DNA from: Micromonosporaceae bacterium KJ-029
GTDB taxonomy: Bacteria > Actinomycetota > Actinomycetes > Mycobacteriales > Micromonosporaceae
Direction: 5' to 3'
Length of the DNA stretch: 64,000 nucleotides
NCBI GenBank assembly: GCA_005402585.1
Contig: BIFP01000021.1
Span: forward strand, 186,001 to 250,000
Made by a program: the position numbers and the translations under genes. Positions 10,235 to 18,337 of this stretch are shown here, piece after piece. The stretch's first letter is position 1. Every line of letters begins with the position of its first letter. Below the pieces are notes generated by a model, which was given only the letters and a program-made list of their open reading frames with translations, was not told the DNA's origin and did no database searches.

Positions 10235-10573
10235 TCACCGATCTGGCGGCGACGCCCGGCCGTCGCTGCCGTCACCGCCTCGAAACGGGGCGGGCCAAGC
10301 GTCGAGCTGCCGGTGCGGCACCCAGGCGAGGAAGCGGGCGAAGAGCGCGGCCGGGTCCGGGCCGTCATCGGGGTGGAGGCGGTACAGATCGGCGGTCGCT
10401 TCGTGCAGTACCGCGCAGAGATACACGCTGAGCGCGACCCGGTCGTGGGCGTACTCGGCGACGAGGGCGAGCCGCGCGGCGGCGCAGGGCCAGGGCGCGG
10501 CGCAGACCCGACAGAGCCAGAGCGGGCGCAGCGGCAGGTGCGGGCGCGCCGGCGCGACCGGGCCGATCACCAC
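10235..10573 (-). CDS. Small actinobacterial hypothetical protein (CxxC, PWPC)
   Basis: 112 residues from GTG 10573, whose start overlaps the end of the upstream gene (GGTGGTGATC shared), so the two are translationally coupled. It contains LWLCRVCAAPWPCAAARL near residue 18, a Cys-x2-Cys and Pro-Trp-Pro-Cys group, then a helical region ending FARFLAWVP. Similar Micromonosporaceae proteins are sometimes labelled flavin reductase, but I see no flavin-binding domain and do not support that name. It lies upstream of, and divergent from, the XRE/DUF397 pair. Confidence 0.6.
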   Translation of the reverse strand: MVIGPVAPARPHLPLRPLWLCRVCAAPWPCAAARLALVAEYAHDRVALSVYLCAVLHEATADLYRLHPDDGPDPAALFARFLAWVPHRQLDAWPAPFRGGDGSDGRASPPDR

Positions 10574-10908
10574 CGGCCACCGTTGGCCCGCCAGGACTGC
10601 GCGAGAGTGAGCCAGCCAGCCCTGCCGACCTGTGGGTTCGCCACGGTGGCCTCGGCCCAGGATGGACGGTTCGATGGCGGCCCGGCACTGATCCGCCCCG
10701 CGCTCGCGCCGCCGTTGGGCGGCTCGGTCGGTACGGGCGCGTGCCGGTCCGGGCAGGTCCGCCAGCGCAGGCCGCAGGAGCAGTACCGGCGCAACCCGCG
10801 CCAGGCGCGGCGGTGCCGGGGCGCGAGGGGTACCGGGCGCTGGTTGCGGGCCATTCGGGACATGCGGGACATGCGGAGGAACCAGGTCTGCCAGGCGGAT
10901 CGGGGCAT
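10567..10908 (-). CDS. Small basic hypothetical protein
   Basis: 113 residues from ATG 10908, preceded by AGGAAGG on the coding strand; longer in-frame starts up to 11144 lack such a site. It opens with MPRSAWQTWFLRMSRM and a very basic stretch (residues 17-40), then CSCGLRWRTCPDRH, a small Cys cluster that might bind zinc. The end overlaps the start of the next reverse-strand gene. Not recognised. Divergent from the XRE regulator with 260 bases between. Confidence 0.5.
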   Translation of the reverse strand: MPRSAWQTWFLRMSRMSRMARNQRPVPLAPRHRRAWRGLRRYCSCGLRWRTCPDRHAPVPTEPPNGGASAGRISAGPPSNRPSWAEATVANPQVGRAGWLTLAQSWRANGGRW

Positions 10909-11168
10909 GGCGCAGCCTTCCTGTCGAGCTGAATCGTTTGCGACATCACCCCGGCCAGGCGGGACCGCCCTGGCCGGGCGAGCGGGCGGTCCCACCGCGA
11001 CGCCGCGCTCGGGGGGATGAGCGGCGAGCGTCGCGCTTCACAGTCTGCTGAGGACACCGCTACGGTCGGAAGGGTTTGTCCGCGCTGTCCGAGTCCCGCT
11101 GCTGCGGGCAGGCTTGCCGGTGGCGCGGCGCCGGAGTCGATCAACCGGTTCCTGGAGGGCGGCTGGAG

Positions 11169-11981
11169 ATGGCGGGTGGGCAGATGACCGCGGCGGCGTT
11201 CCTGGTGGCGGAGTTACGCCGAGCACGGCTTCGGCGGGGCTGGAGCCAGGAGGATTTGGCCAAGGCCGTCAACTACTCGCCGTCGATGGTCAGCGCGGTG
11301 GAGTTGGGCCAGCAGCCGCCCACCCCGAAGTACCTGGAACAGTTCGACAAGGCCCTCGACACCGGCGGCCTCTACGGCCGAATGCTCACCGACCTGGTCG
11401 CCCTCGACAAGTCCCAGGCATGGATTCGCGGCTGGCGCAGGATCCTGGCCGAGGCGCGGGGTCTCCGCTGGTATGAGCCGCTCCATGTGCCGGGCTTCTT
11501 CCAGACCGAGGCCTACGCGCGTGCCGTCTTCGAGGCCGGCGACCTGCTCGACCAGGACGAGGTGGAACGCCGGCTGGCCGAGCGGATGGACCTTCAGGGC
11601 TGCCTCTACGCCGATCGTCCGATAAAGGTCGTCGCCGTGTTGGACGAGGCGGTGTTGCGTCGCTGCGTGGGTGGCCGCAAGACGATGGCCGACCAATGCC
11701 TACACCTGCTCCGGATCGCCACTGAGCATCCCCATGTCCGGTTGCATGTGGTGCCCCTGTCGGCCGGCGAATACCCGGGACTTGGTGGCCCGTTCATCCT
11801 TACCGCGATGCCTGACGATATCGAGCTGGGTGTAGTCGGCGGGCAAGGCCGTGGCGAAGAGTTGGACCAACCGGTCAACCTGCGGCGGCTGCACCAGGTC
11901 TGGGAGGTTAGCCTGGGAGCAGCCCTGCCACCGCAGGAATCGATCGAACTGTTGAGGGAGATCGCGGAGTCATGGAGCTGA
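11169..11981 (+). CDS. XRE-family regulator with DUF5753
   Basis: 270 residues from ATG 11169 (ATG 11184 is an alternative). A helix-turn-helix is at residues about 15-55 (RRGWSQEDLAKAVNYSPSMVSAVE, split here as RRGWSQEDLAK and YSPSMVSAVE). The DUF5753 region follows with WYEPLHVPGFFQTEAYAR around residue 105 and LLRIATEHPHVRLHVVPLS around 190. These proteins are typical actinobacterial developmental or antibiotic-linked regulators paired with a small DUF397 protein. Here the DUF397 gene overlaps the 3' end by 10 bases. Confidence 0.92.
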   Translation: MAGGQMTAAAFLVAELRRARLRRGWSQEDLAKAVNYSPSMVSAVELGQQPPTPKYLEQFDKALDTGGLYGRMLTDLVALDKSQAWIRGWRRILAEARGLRWYEPLHVPGFFQTEAYARAVFEAGDLLDQDEVERRLAERMDLQGCLYADRPIKVVAVLDEAVLRRCVGGRKTMADQCLHLLRIATEHPHVRLHVVPLSAGEYPGLGGPFILTAMPDDIELGVVGGQGRGEELDQPVNLRRLHQVWEVSLGAALPPQESIELLREIAESWS

Positions 11982-12154
11982 GCGGCGCCGGGTGGCGAAA
12001 GAGTAGCCGAAGCGACCAGGACACCCAGTGTGTCGAGGTGGCGACGAACCTGTCTGGGGTGGTTGGGGTGCGGGACAGTAAGGATCCGGCGGGGCCGGTG
12101 CTGACCTTCGACCCGTACGCCTGGCGGGTCTTCGTCGCGGCGCCGCCGCGCTGA
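11972..12154 (+). CDS. DUF397 protein
   Basis: 60 residues with the DUF397 hallmarks: GWRKSSRSDQ near the N-terminus, CVEVA in the centre, VGVRDSKDP, and a final FDPYAWRVFV. The gene overlaps the XRE-DUF5753 gene by 10 bases, the usual arrangement in which the small protein acts with or against the regulator. The start is ATG 11972. Confidence 0.92.
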   Translation: MELSGAGWRKSSRSDQDTQCVEVATNLSGVVGVRDSKDPAGPVLTFDPYAWRVFVAAPPR

Positions 12155-12155
12155 C

Positions 12156-12290
12156 GTGACCGCCACTCCTGGCGCGGAGGTGCTGGAACGGCTGGACCGG
12201 GAGCGGGTGGTCCGGCTCTGCACGCTGCGACCGGACGGCTCGCCGCGCTGGATTGTCGGCGCGGGCCGCTGCCTCGCGTGCCCGGACCAT
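12156..12290 (+). pseudogene. Truncated pyridoxamine-5'-phosphate oxidase-like N-terminus
   Basis: About 45 codons from GTG 12156. They read like the start of an actinobacterial PPOX/F420-dependent enzyme (EVLERLDRERVVRLCTLRPD, then GSPR) and lose homology before the flavin/F420-binding strands. Three bases later the DNA enters a palindromic repeat at 12293-12361. The frame stays open to 12497 but the remaining translation is nonsense of low complexity. It looks like a gene broken at or near the repeat insertion point. Confidence 0.55.
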
Positions 12291-12292
12291 GA

Positions 12293-12361
12293 TCACGCTC
12301 GATCCCGGATCGAGTGGCCTCACGGCGTCGCCGATACCACTCGATCCTGGATCGAGCGTGA
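12293..12361. repeat. Double-palindrome repeat, copy 1
   Basis: Two 25-base arms, 24 of 25 complementary, around a 19-base loop. Each arm is itself a palindrome centred on CTCGATCC-GGATCGAG. A second copy is at 58508-58576. The shape (nested palindromes, about 70 bases, intergenic) is like REP/BIME elements of other bacteria, but mobility is not shown. Confidence 0.75.
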
Positions 12362-12456
12362 CCTTTACGGTGCAGGCCCGGCGGCGAGGCGCAACCTCGC
12401 GCGCGCGTGGGGTCTGCGGGTGGTGGTGGGCGGGTGGGCCGCGCGAGGCGGCCTGC

Positions 12457-13002
12457 TCAGGGGCGGGCGGCTGCCTTGCGGGCGCGGTAGGCGCTGACCG
12501 CTGCCCGGTTGCCGCAGCCGGCGTCGCAGAACCGGCGGGAGCGGTTCTTCGACAGGTCGACCAGCACGTTGTCGCAGTCGGGGTGGTCGCAGGTGCGCAG
12601 CCGCCGCAGCTCGCCGCTACGTACCACGTCCGCGATCGCCATCGCCGCCTCGACCGCCATCCTGGTGGCCAGCGGGGCGTCCCGGGGGACGGCGTGCAGG
12701 TGGTACGGCTCGTCGTCGTGCGTGATGAGCTGGGGCAGGGCGCGGTGTTCGCGGAGCAGCCCGTTGACGATCGAGACGATCTCGTCGATGTCGGCGTACC
12801 AGAGTCGGCGCAGCCGGGGGCGCAGCGCGCGTACCGCCCGTAGTTCGACCTCGGTGTGTTCGTGCCGTCCGCTGTACGAGTGGGCGGTGTAGAAGGCGTC
12901 CAGAGCGGCGATGTCGGGCAGCCCCTCACCGTCCCGCCCGTCGGTGTTGACCAGCGCGGCGGCAGCGATCAGCGAACATTCAGTGTCATGGGCGAAGAGC
13001 AA
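12457..13002 (-). CDS. CGNR zinc-finger regulator
   Basis: 181 residues. The N-terminal ABATE-like region starts MLFAHDTECSLIAAAALVNT. The C-terminus (about 135-178) carries the CGNR zinc finger: CDHPDCDNVLVDLSKNRSRR then FCDAGCGNRAAVSAYRARK. These proteins are putative DNA-binding regulators in actinobacteria. The gene is divergent from an EamA transporter with an 84-base shared promoter region, so control of that transporter is likely. In that region TTGCC-CATGGCT-GGCAA (13052-13068) is a possible operator. Confidence 0.92.
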   Translation of the reverse strand: MLFAHDTECSLIAAAALVNTDGRDGEGLPDIAALDAFYTAHSYSGRHEHTEVELRAVRALRPRLRRLWYADIDEIVSIVNGLLREHRALPQLITHDDEPYHLHAVPRDAPLATRMAVEAAMAIADVVRSGELRRLRTCDHPDCDNVLVDLSKNRSRRFCDAGCGNRAAVSAYRARKAAARP

Positions 13003-13051
13003 CTTGACTCCTGTCGTGGCCGCGCTTTAGCGTCATCGGCGTAACCCTAGT

Positions 13052-13068
13052 TTGCCCATGGCTGGCAA
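13052..13068. promoter_or_regulatory. Candidate operator between CGNR regulator and EamA gene
   Basis: TTGCC-N7-GGCAA inverted repeat, 18 bases before the EamA start and 49 bases before the CGNR start. It overlaps the zone where the transporter transcript should begin. Based only on symmetry and position. Confidence 0.3.
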
Positions 13069-13086
13069 TCGTGCCAAGGAGAGCTC

Positions 13087-14046
13087 ATGCGCCAACCCCC
13101 CGCCGCCGGTGCCGGTCTTGCCCTGGCCCTGCTCTCCGCAGTCACCTTCGCCACCTCGGGCACCTTCGCCCGCTCGCTGATCAACGCCGGCTGGTCGGCC
13201 GAGGCGGTCGTCATGGCCCGGGTCGGCATCGCCGCTCTGGTGCTGGCGGCGCCCGCAGTGCTCGTCCTGCGGGGGCGGTGGCCGGTGCTGCGCCGCAACC
13301 TCGCCTCGATCGGGGTCTTCGGGCTGCTCGGGGTCGCGCTCGCCCAGGTGTGCTTCTTCAACGCCGTGCGTTACCTGCCGGTCGGAGTCGCGCTGCTGCT
13401 GGAGTACCTCGGCATCATCCTCGTCGTCGGATGGACCTGGCTGGTCCAAGGGCAGCGTCCCCGCCGGCTGACCATGGCCGGTTCGGCGGCGGCACTCGGC
13501 GGCCTGGTCTTCGTGCTCGACCTGACCGGGGCGGGTCGGCTCGACCCGGTCGGGGTGCTGTGGGGGCTGGGGGCGGCGGTCGGACTGGCCGGCTACTACG
13601 TGCTCGCCGGCCGGGTCGACTCCGCGCTGCCGTCGGTGGTTATGGCCAGTGGCGGGATGGCTGTCGGTGCCGGCACCCTGCTGCTGCTCGGTCTCGTCGG
13701 GGCGCTGCCGCTGCGGGCCACCTTCGGTGCGGTGGAGTTCGCCGGCCAGCACACCAGCTGGCTGGTCCCCATCGCCGGCCTCGCGCTGGTGGCGGCGGTG
13801 GTCGCCTATCTCACCGGGATCGCCGCTGCCCGCGTTCTCGGCGCCCGGATGGCCTCCTTCGTCGGGCTGACCGAGGTGATGTTCGCGGTGCTGATCGCCT
13901 GGCTGGTGCTGGGTGAGCTGCCGACGGTGGTGCAGCTGCTCGGTGGGGCGCTGATCGTCGCCGGGGTAGCGCTGGTCCGCCTCGACGAGCTGCGCGCGCC
14001 CGTCGAGCCGGCGCAGCCGAAGGCGGCGGAGCCGGCCCTGACGTGA
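13087..14046 (+). CDS. EamA/DMT-family transporter
   Basis: 319 residues from ATG 13087, with AAGGAGAG at ideal distance. Ten hydrophobic segments in two homologous five-helix halves, the DMT layout: first half from ALALLSAVTFATSGTFARSL to VFVLDLTGAG, second from VGVLWGLGAAVGLAGYYVL to LIVAGVALVRLDEL. The typical end-of-half motif FVGLTEVMFAVLIAWLVLGE is present. Likely exports amino acids or metabolites; the substrate is unknown. Probably controlled by the divergent CGNR protein. Confidence 0.92.
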   Translation: MRQPPAAGAGLALALLSAVTFATSGTFARSLINAGWSAEAVVMARVGIAALVLAAPAVLVLRGRWPVLRRNLASIGVFGLLGVALAQVCFFNAVRYLPVGVALLLEYLGIILVVGWTWLVQGQRPRRLTMAGSAAALGGLVFVLDLTGAGRLDPVGVLWGLGAAVGLAGYYVLAGRVDSALPSVVMASGGMAVGAGTLLLLGLVGALPLRATFGAVEFAGQHTSWLVPIAGLALVAAVVAYLTGIAAARVLGARMASFVGLTEVMFAVLIAWLVLGELPTVVQLLGGALIVAGVALVRLDELRAPVEPAQPKAAEPALT

Positions 14047-14059
14047 CACCCTCGGCGGC

Positions 14060-14800
14060 ATGCTGAGCACGGTGGTCTTCGATGCCGACGAAACTCTGCT
14101 CGACCTGCGTCCGGCCGTCACCGGCGGGCTGGTGGCCGTACTCGGGGAGATGCGGCGGCTGACCCCGGCGGCGGTCGGCGTGTCGCTTGCGGACCTGGAA
14201 TCGGACTGGGACGCGGTCTTCGGTGACCTGGCGTCGGCTCCGGTGGCGGAGATCCGTCGGGCGGCGCTGGCCCGCTCGCTGGCTCGGGCCGGGCTCGGCG
14301 GCCACCTGGACGAGCTGGCGGCGATCTTCTTTGCCCGACGGTTCGCGCTGACCCGGCCCTACCCCGACGTGCTGCCTGCGCTCGCCGTCCTGCGCGAGAG
14401 GTGGGCGCTGGGCTTCGCCACCAACGGCAACAGCCGCGCGGAACGCTGCGGACTCACCGGAGAGTTCGCCTTCGAGGTGTACGCGCACGAGAACGGCCTC
14501 CCCAAGAAACCCGCCCCGGAGTTCTACGCCGCAGTGTGCGTGGCCGCCGGGGTGCCGCCCACGCAGGTGGTTCACGTCGGCGACAACCCGGTGTTCGACG
14601 TGGTCGGGGCGCAGCGGGCCGGGCTGTGGGCGGTTTGGTTGGACCGGCGCGGCGATCGGCTGCCGGCCGGTGTCGTGCCGGACGCGACGGTGTCCTCGCT
14701 GGCGGAGCTACCGGCCGTCCTGGCCAGCCTTTCCGGCGAAGCGGATCTTCCTCCGCAATTTAGACGCCAGTCTGGCGAAACGTCATGCGTTGATGTCTGA
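14060..14800 (+). CDS. HAD-superfamily hydrolase
   Basis: 246 residues from ATG 14060, 13 bases after the EamA stop, so probably co-transcribed. HAD motif I is VVFDADETLLDL; note FDADET, with the second Asp of the usual DxDGT core kept. Motif II is LGFATNGN at about 118. Motif III is the lysine in NGLPKKPAPEFY. Motif IV is VHVGDNPVFDVVGA. The alpha-helical cap lies between motifs I and II. A phosphatase of haloacid/NagD-like type acting on a small phosphometabolite. The last 20 residues run through the palindrome CGCCAG-T-CTGGCG that precedes the peptidase gene. Confidence 0.9.
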   Translation: MLSTVVFDADETLLDLRPAVTGGLVAVLGEMRRLTPAAVGVSLADLESDWDAVFGDLASAPVAEIRRAALARSLARAGLGGHLDELAAIFFARRFALTRPYPDVLPALAVLRERWALGFATNGNSRAERCGLTGEFAFEVYAHENGLPKKPAPEFYAAVCVAAGVPPTQVVHVGDNPVFDVVGAQRAGLWAVWLDRRGDRLPAGVVPDATVSSLAELPAVLASLSGEADLPPQFRRQSGETSCVDV

Positions 14801-14832
14801 TGACGCCACGTACCTCAACGAGAGGATTCGAT

Positions 14833-16512
14833 GTGGTGAGCAAGCGCTTCACCGTCGGTGTCGTCGCGACCGCGGCGGCACTGGCAATCACGGTGACGGG
14901 TATGGGCGTGCCGGCCAGCGCCGAGCCGGCGACCGTCCGGACCTTCACCGTGGTCGCGGAGAACGGCTTCTCCGCCGACGCGGCCCTCGCCGCGATCCGG
15001 TCGGCCGGCGGGACCGTGGTGTCCCAGACCGACGAGATCGGTGTGTACCAGGTGACCAGCGACCGGGCCGACTTCGCGACGAAGGCGACGGCCGCCACGG
15101 CGCTGATCGGTGCCGCCGAGCAGAAGGCGATCGGTCGCAAGCCCAAGCTGGACCGGGTCGAGCAGGAGCACCTGCTGGCCGCGGCCGCCGCCAAGGGCGC
15201 CGGTAAGCAGCGGGGCAAGAAGCTGGACCCGCTGGACGACAAGCTCTGGGGCCTGGAGATGATCCGGGCCGACAAGGCGCGCAAGATCGAGCCCGGCCAC
15301 CGTCGGGTCACCGTCGGCGTGCTCGACACCGGCGTCGATGCGAGCCATCCCGACATCGCTCCGAACTTCAACTGGGCGCTGTCGCGCAACTTCGCGCCCG
15401 ACATCCCCGAGATCGACGGGCCCTGCGAGGTGGCGAGCTGCCTCGACCCGGTCGGCACCGACGACGGCGGACACGGTACGCACGTCGCCGGCACCATCGG
15501 CGCCGCCGCCAACGGCTTCGGCGTCTCCGGTGTCGCCCCGAATGTCTCGCTGGTAAACCTCAAGGGTGGTCAGGACTCCGGCTACTTCTTCCTCAACCCG
15601 GTGGTCAATGCCCTGCTGCACGCCGGCAGGTCGGGCCTGGACGTGGTCAACATGTCCTTCTACGTCGACCCGTGGCTCTACAACTGCACCGCGAACCCGG
15701 CCGACTCGGCTGAGGCGCAGGCGGCGCAGCGCGCCACGATCGAGGCGATGAAGCGGGCGCTGACCTTCGCCCACGACCGAGGCGTCACCCTGGTCGGTGC
15801 GCTCGGCAACAACCACGAGGACCTGGGCGACCCGCGTACCGACATCTCCAGCCCGAACTACGGCAACGTGGCGCCGTACCCCCGGGAGATCGACAACAAC
15901 AGCTGCTGGAACCTGCCCACCGAGGGGGCGCACGTCATCAGCGTCGCCTCCGTCGGCCCGTCCGGTAAGAAGGCGGACTACTCCAACTACGGCACCGAGC
16001 AGACCGCAGTGGCGGCGCCGGGCGGCTGGTTCCGCGACGGCTTCGGCACCGACACGTTCCGCACCGACGCCAACATGATCCTCTCCACGTACCCGAAGAA
16101 GGTCCTTCAGGAGGAGGGCACGGTCGACCAGGCCGGCAATATCGTGCCGGGCGCCGAGACCTTCGTCTTCAAGGAGTGCAAGGCCAACCGGCAGTGCGCC
16201 TACTTCACGTACCTCCAGGGCACCTCGATGGCCGCCCCGCACGCCTCCGGCGTGGCCGCGCTCATCGTGAGCCGGTACGGCAAGCCGCAGGGCCGGGGCG
16301 GCTTCGGCCTGGCGCCGGACCTGGTCGAGAAGCACCTGCTCGGGACGGCCGCCGAGCGGGCCTGCCCCGAGCCGAGGCTGCAGACCTACACCAACGAGGG
16401 GCGGTCGGCCGAGTTCGACGCCTACTGTGCCGGCTCGGCCGACTTCAACGGCTTCTACGGGCACGGCATCATCGACGCGTACGCCGCGGTGACCACCCCA
16501 CTCCGCCGGTAA
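14833..16512 (+). CDS. Secreted subtilisin-like serine peptidase (S8)
   Basis: 559 residues from GTG 14833, preceded by AGAGGA 7 bases upstream (GTG 14836 is equally possible; ATG 14800 would overlap the HAD stop). Signal peptide: VVSKRF, then a hydrophobic core VGVVATAAALAITVTGMGV, ending PASAEPA (likely cleavage after ASA). An inhibitor_I9-like propeptide follows (residues 30-100). The catalytic triad is visible: Asp in VGVLDTGVDASHPDIA, His in DDGGHGTHVAGTIGA, Ser in YLQGTSMAAPHASGVAALI. The oxyanion Asn is in VGALGNNHED. Several cysteines in the mature part could form disulfides. Exported protease, presumably nutritional. A strong terminator follows. Confidence 0.95.
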   Translation: MVSKRFTVGVVATAAALAITVTGMGVPASAEPATVRTFTVVAENGFSADAALAAIRSAGGTVVSQTDEIGVYQVTSDRADFATKATAATALIGAAEQKAIGRKPKLDRVEQEHLLAAAAAKGAGKQRGKKLDPLDDKLWGLEMIRADKARKIEPGHRRVTVGVLDTGVDASHPDIAPNFNWALSRNFAPDIPEIDGPCEVASCLDPVGTDDGGHGTHVAGTIGAAANGFGVSGVAPNVSLVNLKGGQDSGYFFLNPVVNALLHAGRSGLDVVNMSFYVDPWLYNCTANPADSAEAQAAQRATIEAMKRALTFAHDRGVTLVGALGNNHEDLGDPRTDISSPNYGNVAPYPREIDNNSCWNLPTEGAHVISVASVGPSGKKADYSNYGTEQTAVAAPGGWFRDGFGTDTFRTDANMILSTYPKKVLQEEGTVDQAGNIVPGAETFVFKECKANRQCAYFTYLQGTSMAAPHASGVAALIVSRYGKPQGRGGFGLAPDLVEKHLLGTAAERACPEPRLQTYTNEGRSAEFDAYCAGSADFNGFYGHGIIDAYAAVTTPLRR

Positions 16513-16543
16513 CCACGCGCACCCGCCCTTGACGGGCGACCTG

Positions 16544-16576
16544 ACGGCCCGGCCGGGACCTTCCCGGCCGGGCCGT
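16544..16576. terminator. Bidirectional terminator between peptidase and DUF559-like gene
   Basis: Perfect 15-base GC stem (ACGGCCCGGCCGGGA and complement) with a 3-base loop, midway between two convergent genes. There is no T-run, as is usual for actinobacterial hairpin terminators. A smaller CGCCC-TTGA-CGGGCG hairpin sits just upstream. Confidence 0.75.
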
Positions 16577-16591
16577 CCCCCGTTCTGCCCG

Positions 16592-17455
16592 TCATCGGCG
16601 CCAGCCCCGGTCGACCAGGGCGGCATGGACCTCGCGGAGGACCGCCGGGAAGTCCTGGTGCAGGCGGTGACTGGTCACGTGCAGCACCAGCCAGCCCGCC
16701 CCGACGAGCGGGTAGAGCCGCTGCCCGTCGTACTCCACCGCGACGCGGTGCTCCGGCCAGGCGAGGCCGGCATGCAGCACCGTGCCGCCGGGCACGGGCA
16801 CCGGGTGCTGGGCGACCGGGCGTGGCAGTCCGGCCAGCACCAGCCGGATGCGTAACTGCGACTCGGAGGGTGACTGGGCGGCCGGCTCGGCCTGGTCGAA
16901 CACCCACCGTGCCCGGCGCGCACCGGGACGGTCGTCGTTAGCGGTGGCGACCTCGGCGAGCGCGCCCCGCGTGGTCAGACCTCGGCCGAGCAGGGTGTCC
17001 ACGATGCCGACCGCGCGGGACGGCTCCAGCCACACGGCGCTCTCCCAGGCCGCGCGGGCGGGGTCGGTGTGGGGTGGTGTGCCCTTCACGCTCAGCCGGG
17101 CCAGGGCCTCCCGGGGCATCGAGTGCACCTGCAGGCCGCGCTGGCTGCGCAGCCCGGCCGGACCCGGCACCAGCACATGGACGGCCTCGGCGAAGCCGGC
17201 GGCGTGTTCCACACCGTGCAGGTATGCGGCGGACGGGCCGGCGACGGCAGCCCCGGCGGGCAGTTGCAGCGCCACCGCCCGGCAGGCCAGGGTGTGGTCC
17301 CGGTCGAGCCGGGCGTCGGCGTAGATGTCGTGCCGCAGCCGCACCCAGGCGGAGCTGCGGAGCTGGTAGGTGGTGAGCAGGCCACGGCTGACGACGTCCG
17401 AGCCGCGGAAGACCTGCCACGCCAGGGCGTCCGGTCGGTGTGCGTGAGTTGACAT
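16592..17455 (-). CDS. DUF559/Vsr-like endonuclease-fold protein with AbiEi-like N-terminus
   Basis: 287 residues from ATG 17455. The N-terminal half resembles the actinobacterial AbiEi/winged-helix class: [20 protein letters not shown], a 'gatekeeper' helix pattern, followed by [13 protein letters not shown]. The C-terminal third looks like the Vsr/DUF559 nuclease fold: an [19 protein letters not shown] helix, then [18 protein letters not shown] (the Asp of the fold), and [20 protein letters not shown]. In mycobacteria and relatives such proteins are abundant orphans of unknown role. No partner gene adjoins it. Nuclease activity is an inference. Confidence 0.7.
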   Translation of the reverse strand: MSTHAHRPDALAWQVFRGSDVVSRGLLTTYQLRSSAWVRLRHDIYADARLDRDHTLACRAVALQLPAGAAVAGPSAAYLHGVEHAAGFAEAVHVLVPGPAGLRSQRGLQVHSMPREALARLSVKGTPPHTDPARAAWESAVWLEPSRAVGIVDTLLGRGLTTRGALAEVATANDDRPGARRARWVFDQAEPAAQSPSESQLRIRLVLAGLPRPVAQHPVPVPGGTVLHAGLAWPEHRVAVEYDGQRLYPLVGAGWLVLHVTSHRLHQDFPAVLREVHAALVDRGWRR

Positions 17456-17593
17456 GGCAGCAGCCTGCGCGGCGCGCCGCCGCCGGAGCGACCCCTGTGG
17501 ACAACCACGGCCCGCCCCGCACCGGCCACCTGTGGACAGCGCCCAACACCCACACCGGATGTGGTAACGCCCGAACCGGCCGGCTGTCGCGGG

Positions 17594-18274
17594 TCAGCGC
17601 AGCGCGGCGGCGATGGCGGTGGCGGCGGCGAGCACCTGTGTACCTACCGCTTCGGCGTCCAGTGGCGCCAGGGCGACCACCCCGACGCTCGCCTCCAGGC
17701 CGGGCACCCCGAGCACCGGGGCGGCCACGCCGTACGCCCCGGGTTGGAGTTCACCGGCGGTGCTCACCGGGCCGGCGGCCCCGGCCCGGCCGGCGAGGAT
17801 GGCCTGCCCGGCGGCCCCGCGCTCCAGCGGGTGCCGGGCCCCGGTCCGGTACGCCACGTGGAACGCCGTCCAGCTCGGCTCGACCACCGCCAGCGCGACC
17901 CCCTCGCCTCCCTCGACCACGGTCAGGTGGGCGGTGGCCCCGGCCTGCTCGGCGAGCCGTCGCAGCGCGGGCAGCGCGCCCTCGGCGAGCAGCGGTTGGG
18001 CCCGCCGCGCCAGGTGCAGCACGCCGGCACCGAGGCGGAGCCGGCCGGCGGTGTCGCGGCGCAGCATGCCGTGCCCGGCCAGCGGACCGACCAGCCGGTA
18101 GACAGCGGCCCGACCGATGCCCAACCGGTTCGCCGCCTCGGTCACGGTCAGCCCGCCGGGCGCGTCCGCGACCAGGTGCAGCAACCGCAGGCCCCGGTCC
18201 AGCGTCTGTGCCGTCTCGCCACCGGGCACGGCAGGTTGTGGCGGGTCGATGCCGGGCGCTGCTGGGGAACTCAC
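17594..18274 (-). CDS. IclR-family regulator
   Basis: 226 residues from GTG 18274. The winged helix is at residues about 22-85 ([56 protein letters not shown]). The effector-binding domain follows, with [20 protein letters not shown] and [15 protein letters not shown]. It is slightly short compared with the usual 240-260 residues, mainly in the C-terminal domain. Divergent from cysS, with 63 bases between starts. IclR proteins usually control catabolic genes; no such partner is adjacent. Confidence 0.92.
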   Translation of the reverse strand: MSSPAAPGIDPPQPAVPGGETAQTLDRGLRLLHLVADAPGGLTVTEAANRLGIGRAAVYRLVGPLAGHGMLRRDTAGRLRLGAGVLHLARRAQPLLAEGALPALRRLAEQAGATAHLTVVEGGEGVALAVVEPSWTAFHVAYRTGARHPLERGAAGQAILAGRAGAAGPVSTAGELQPGAYGVAAPVLGVPGLEASVGVVALAPLDAEAVGTQVLAAATAIAAALR

Positions 18275-18324
18275 GACCAGCAGCGTACGACCCGGCTCCG
18301 GCGGACCGGGAAAACGACGGACGG

Positions 18325-18330
18325 CTACCC
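18325..18330 (+). promoter_or_regulatory. -10 element of cysS (leaderless)
   Basis: TACCCT ends 7 bases before GTG 18338. The fit to TANNNT and this spacing imply that the cysS mRNA starts at or next to its start codon. Confidence 0.5.
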
Positions 18331-18337
18331 TTGTACG

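Noticed and set aside
10235..10573. Naming the small Cys protein a flavin reductase
   Set aside because: No flavin-binding fold or motif can be seen in 112 residues; the name looks like propagated annotation.
12156..12497. A full 113-codon gene after the DUF397 gene
   Set aside because: Only the first 45 codons resemble a protein family; the remainder runs through a palindromic repeat and low-complexity sequence.
14768..14780. CAGTCTGGCGAAA shared between the peptidase promoter and (reverse strand) the ATPase promoter at 22341-22353
   Set aside because: A 13-base match is expected by chance between many positions in 64 kb of GC-rich DNA, and no longer symmetry is shared.
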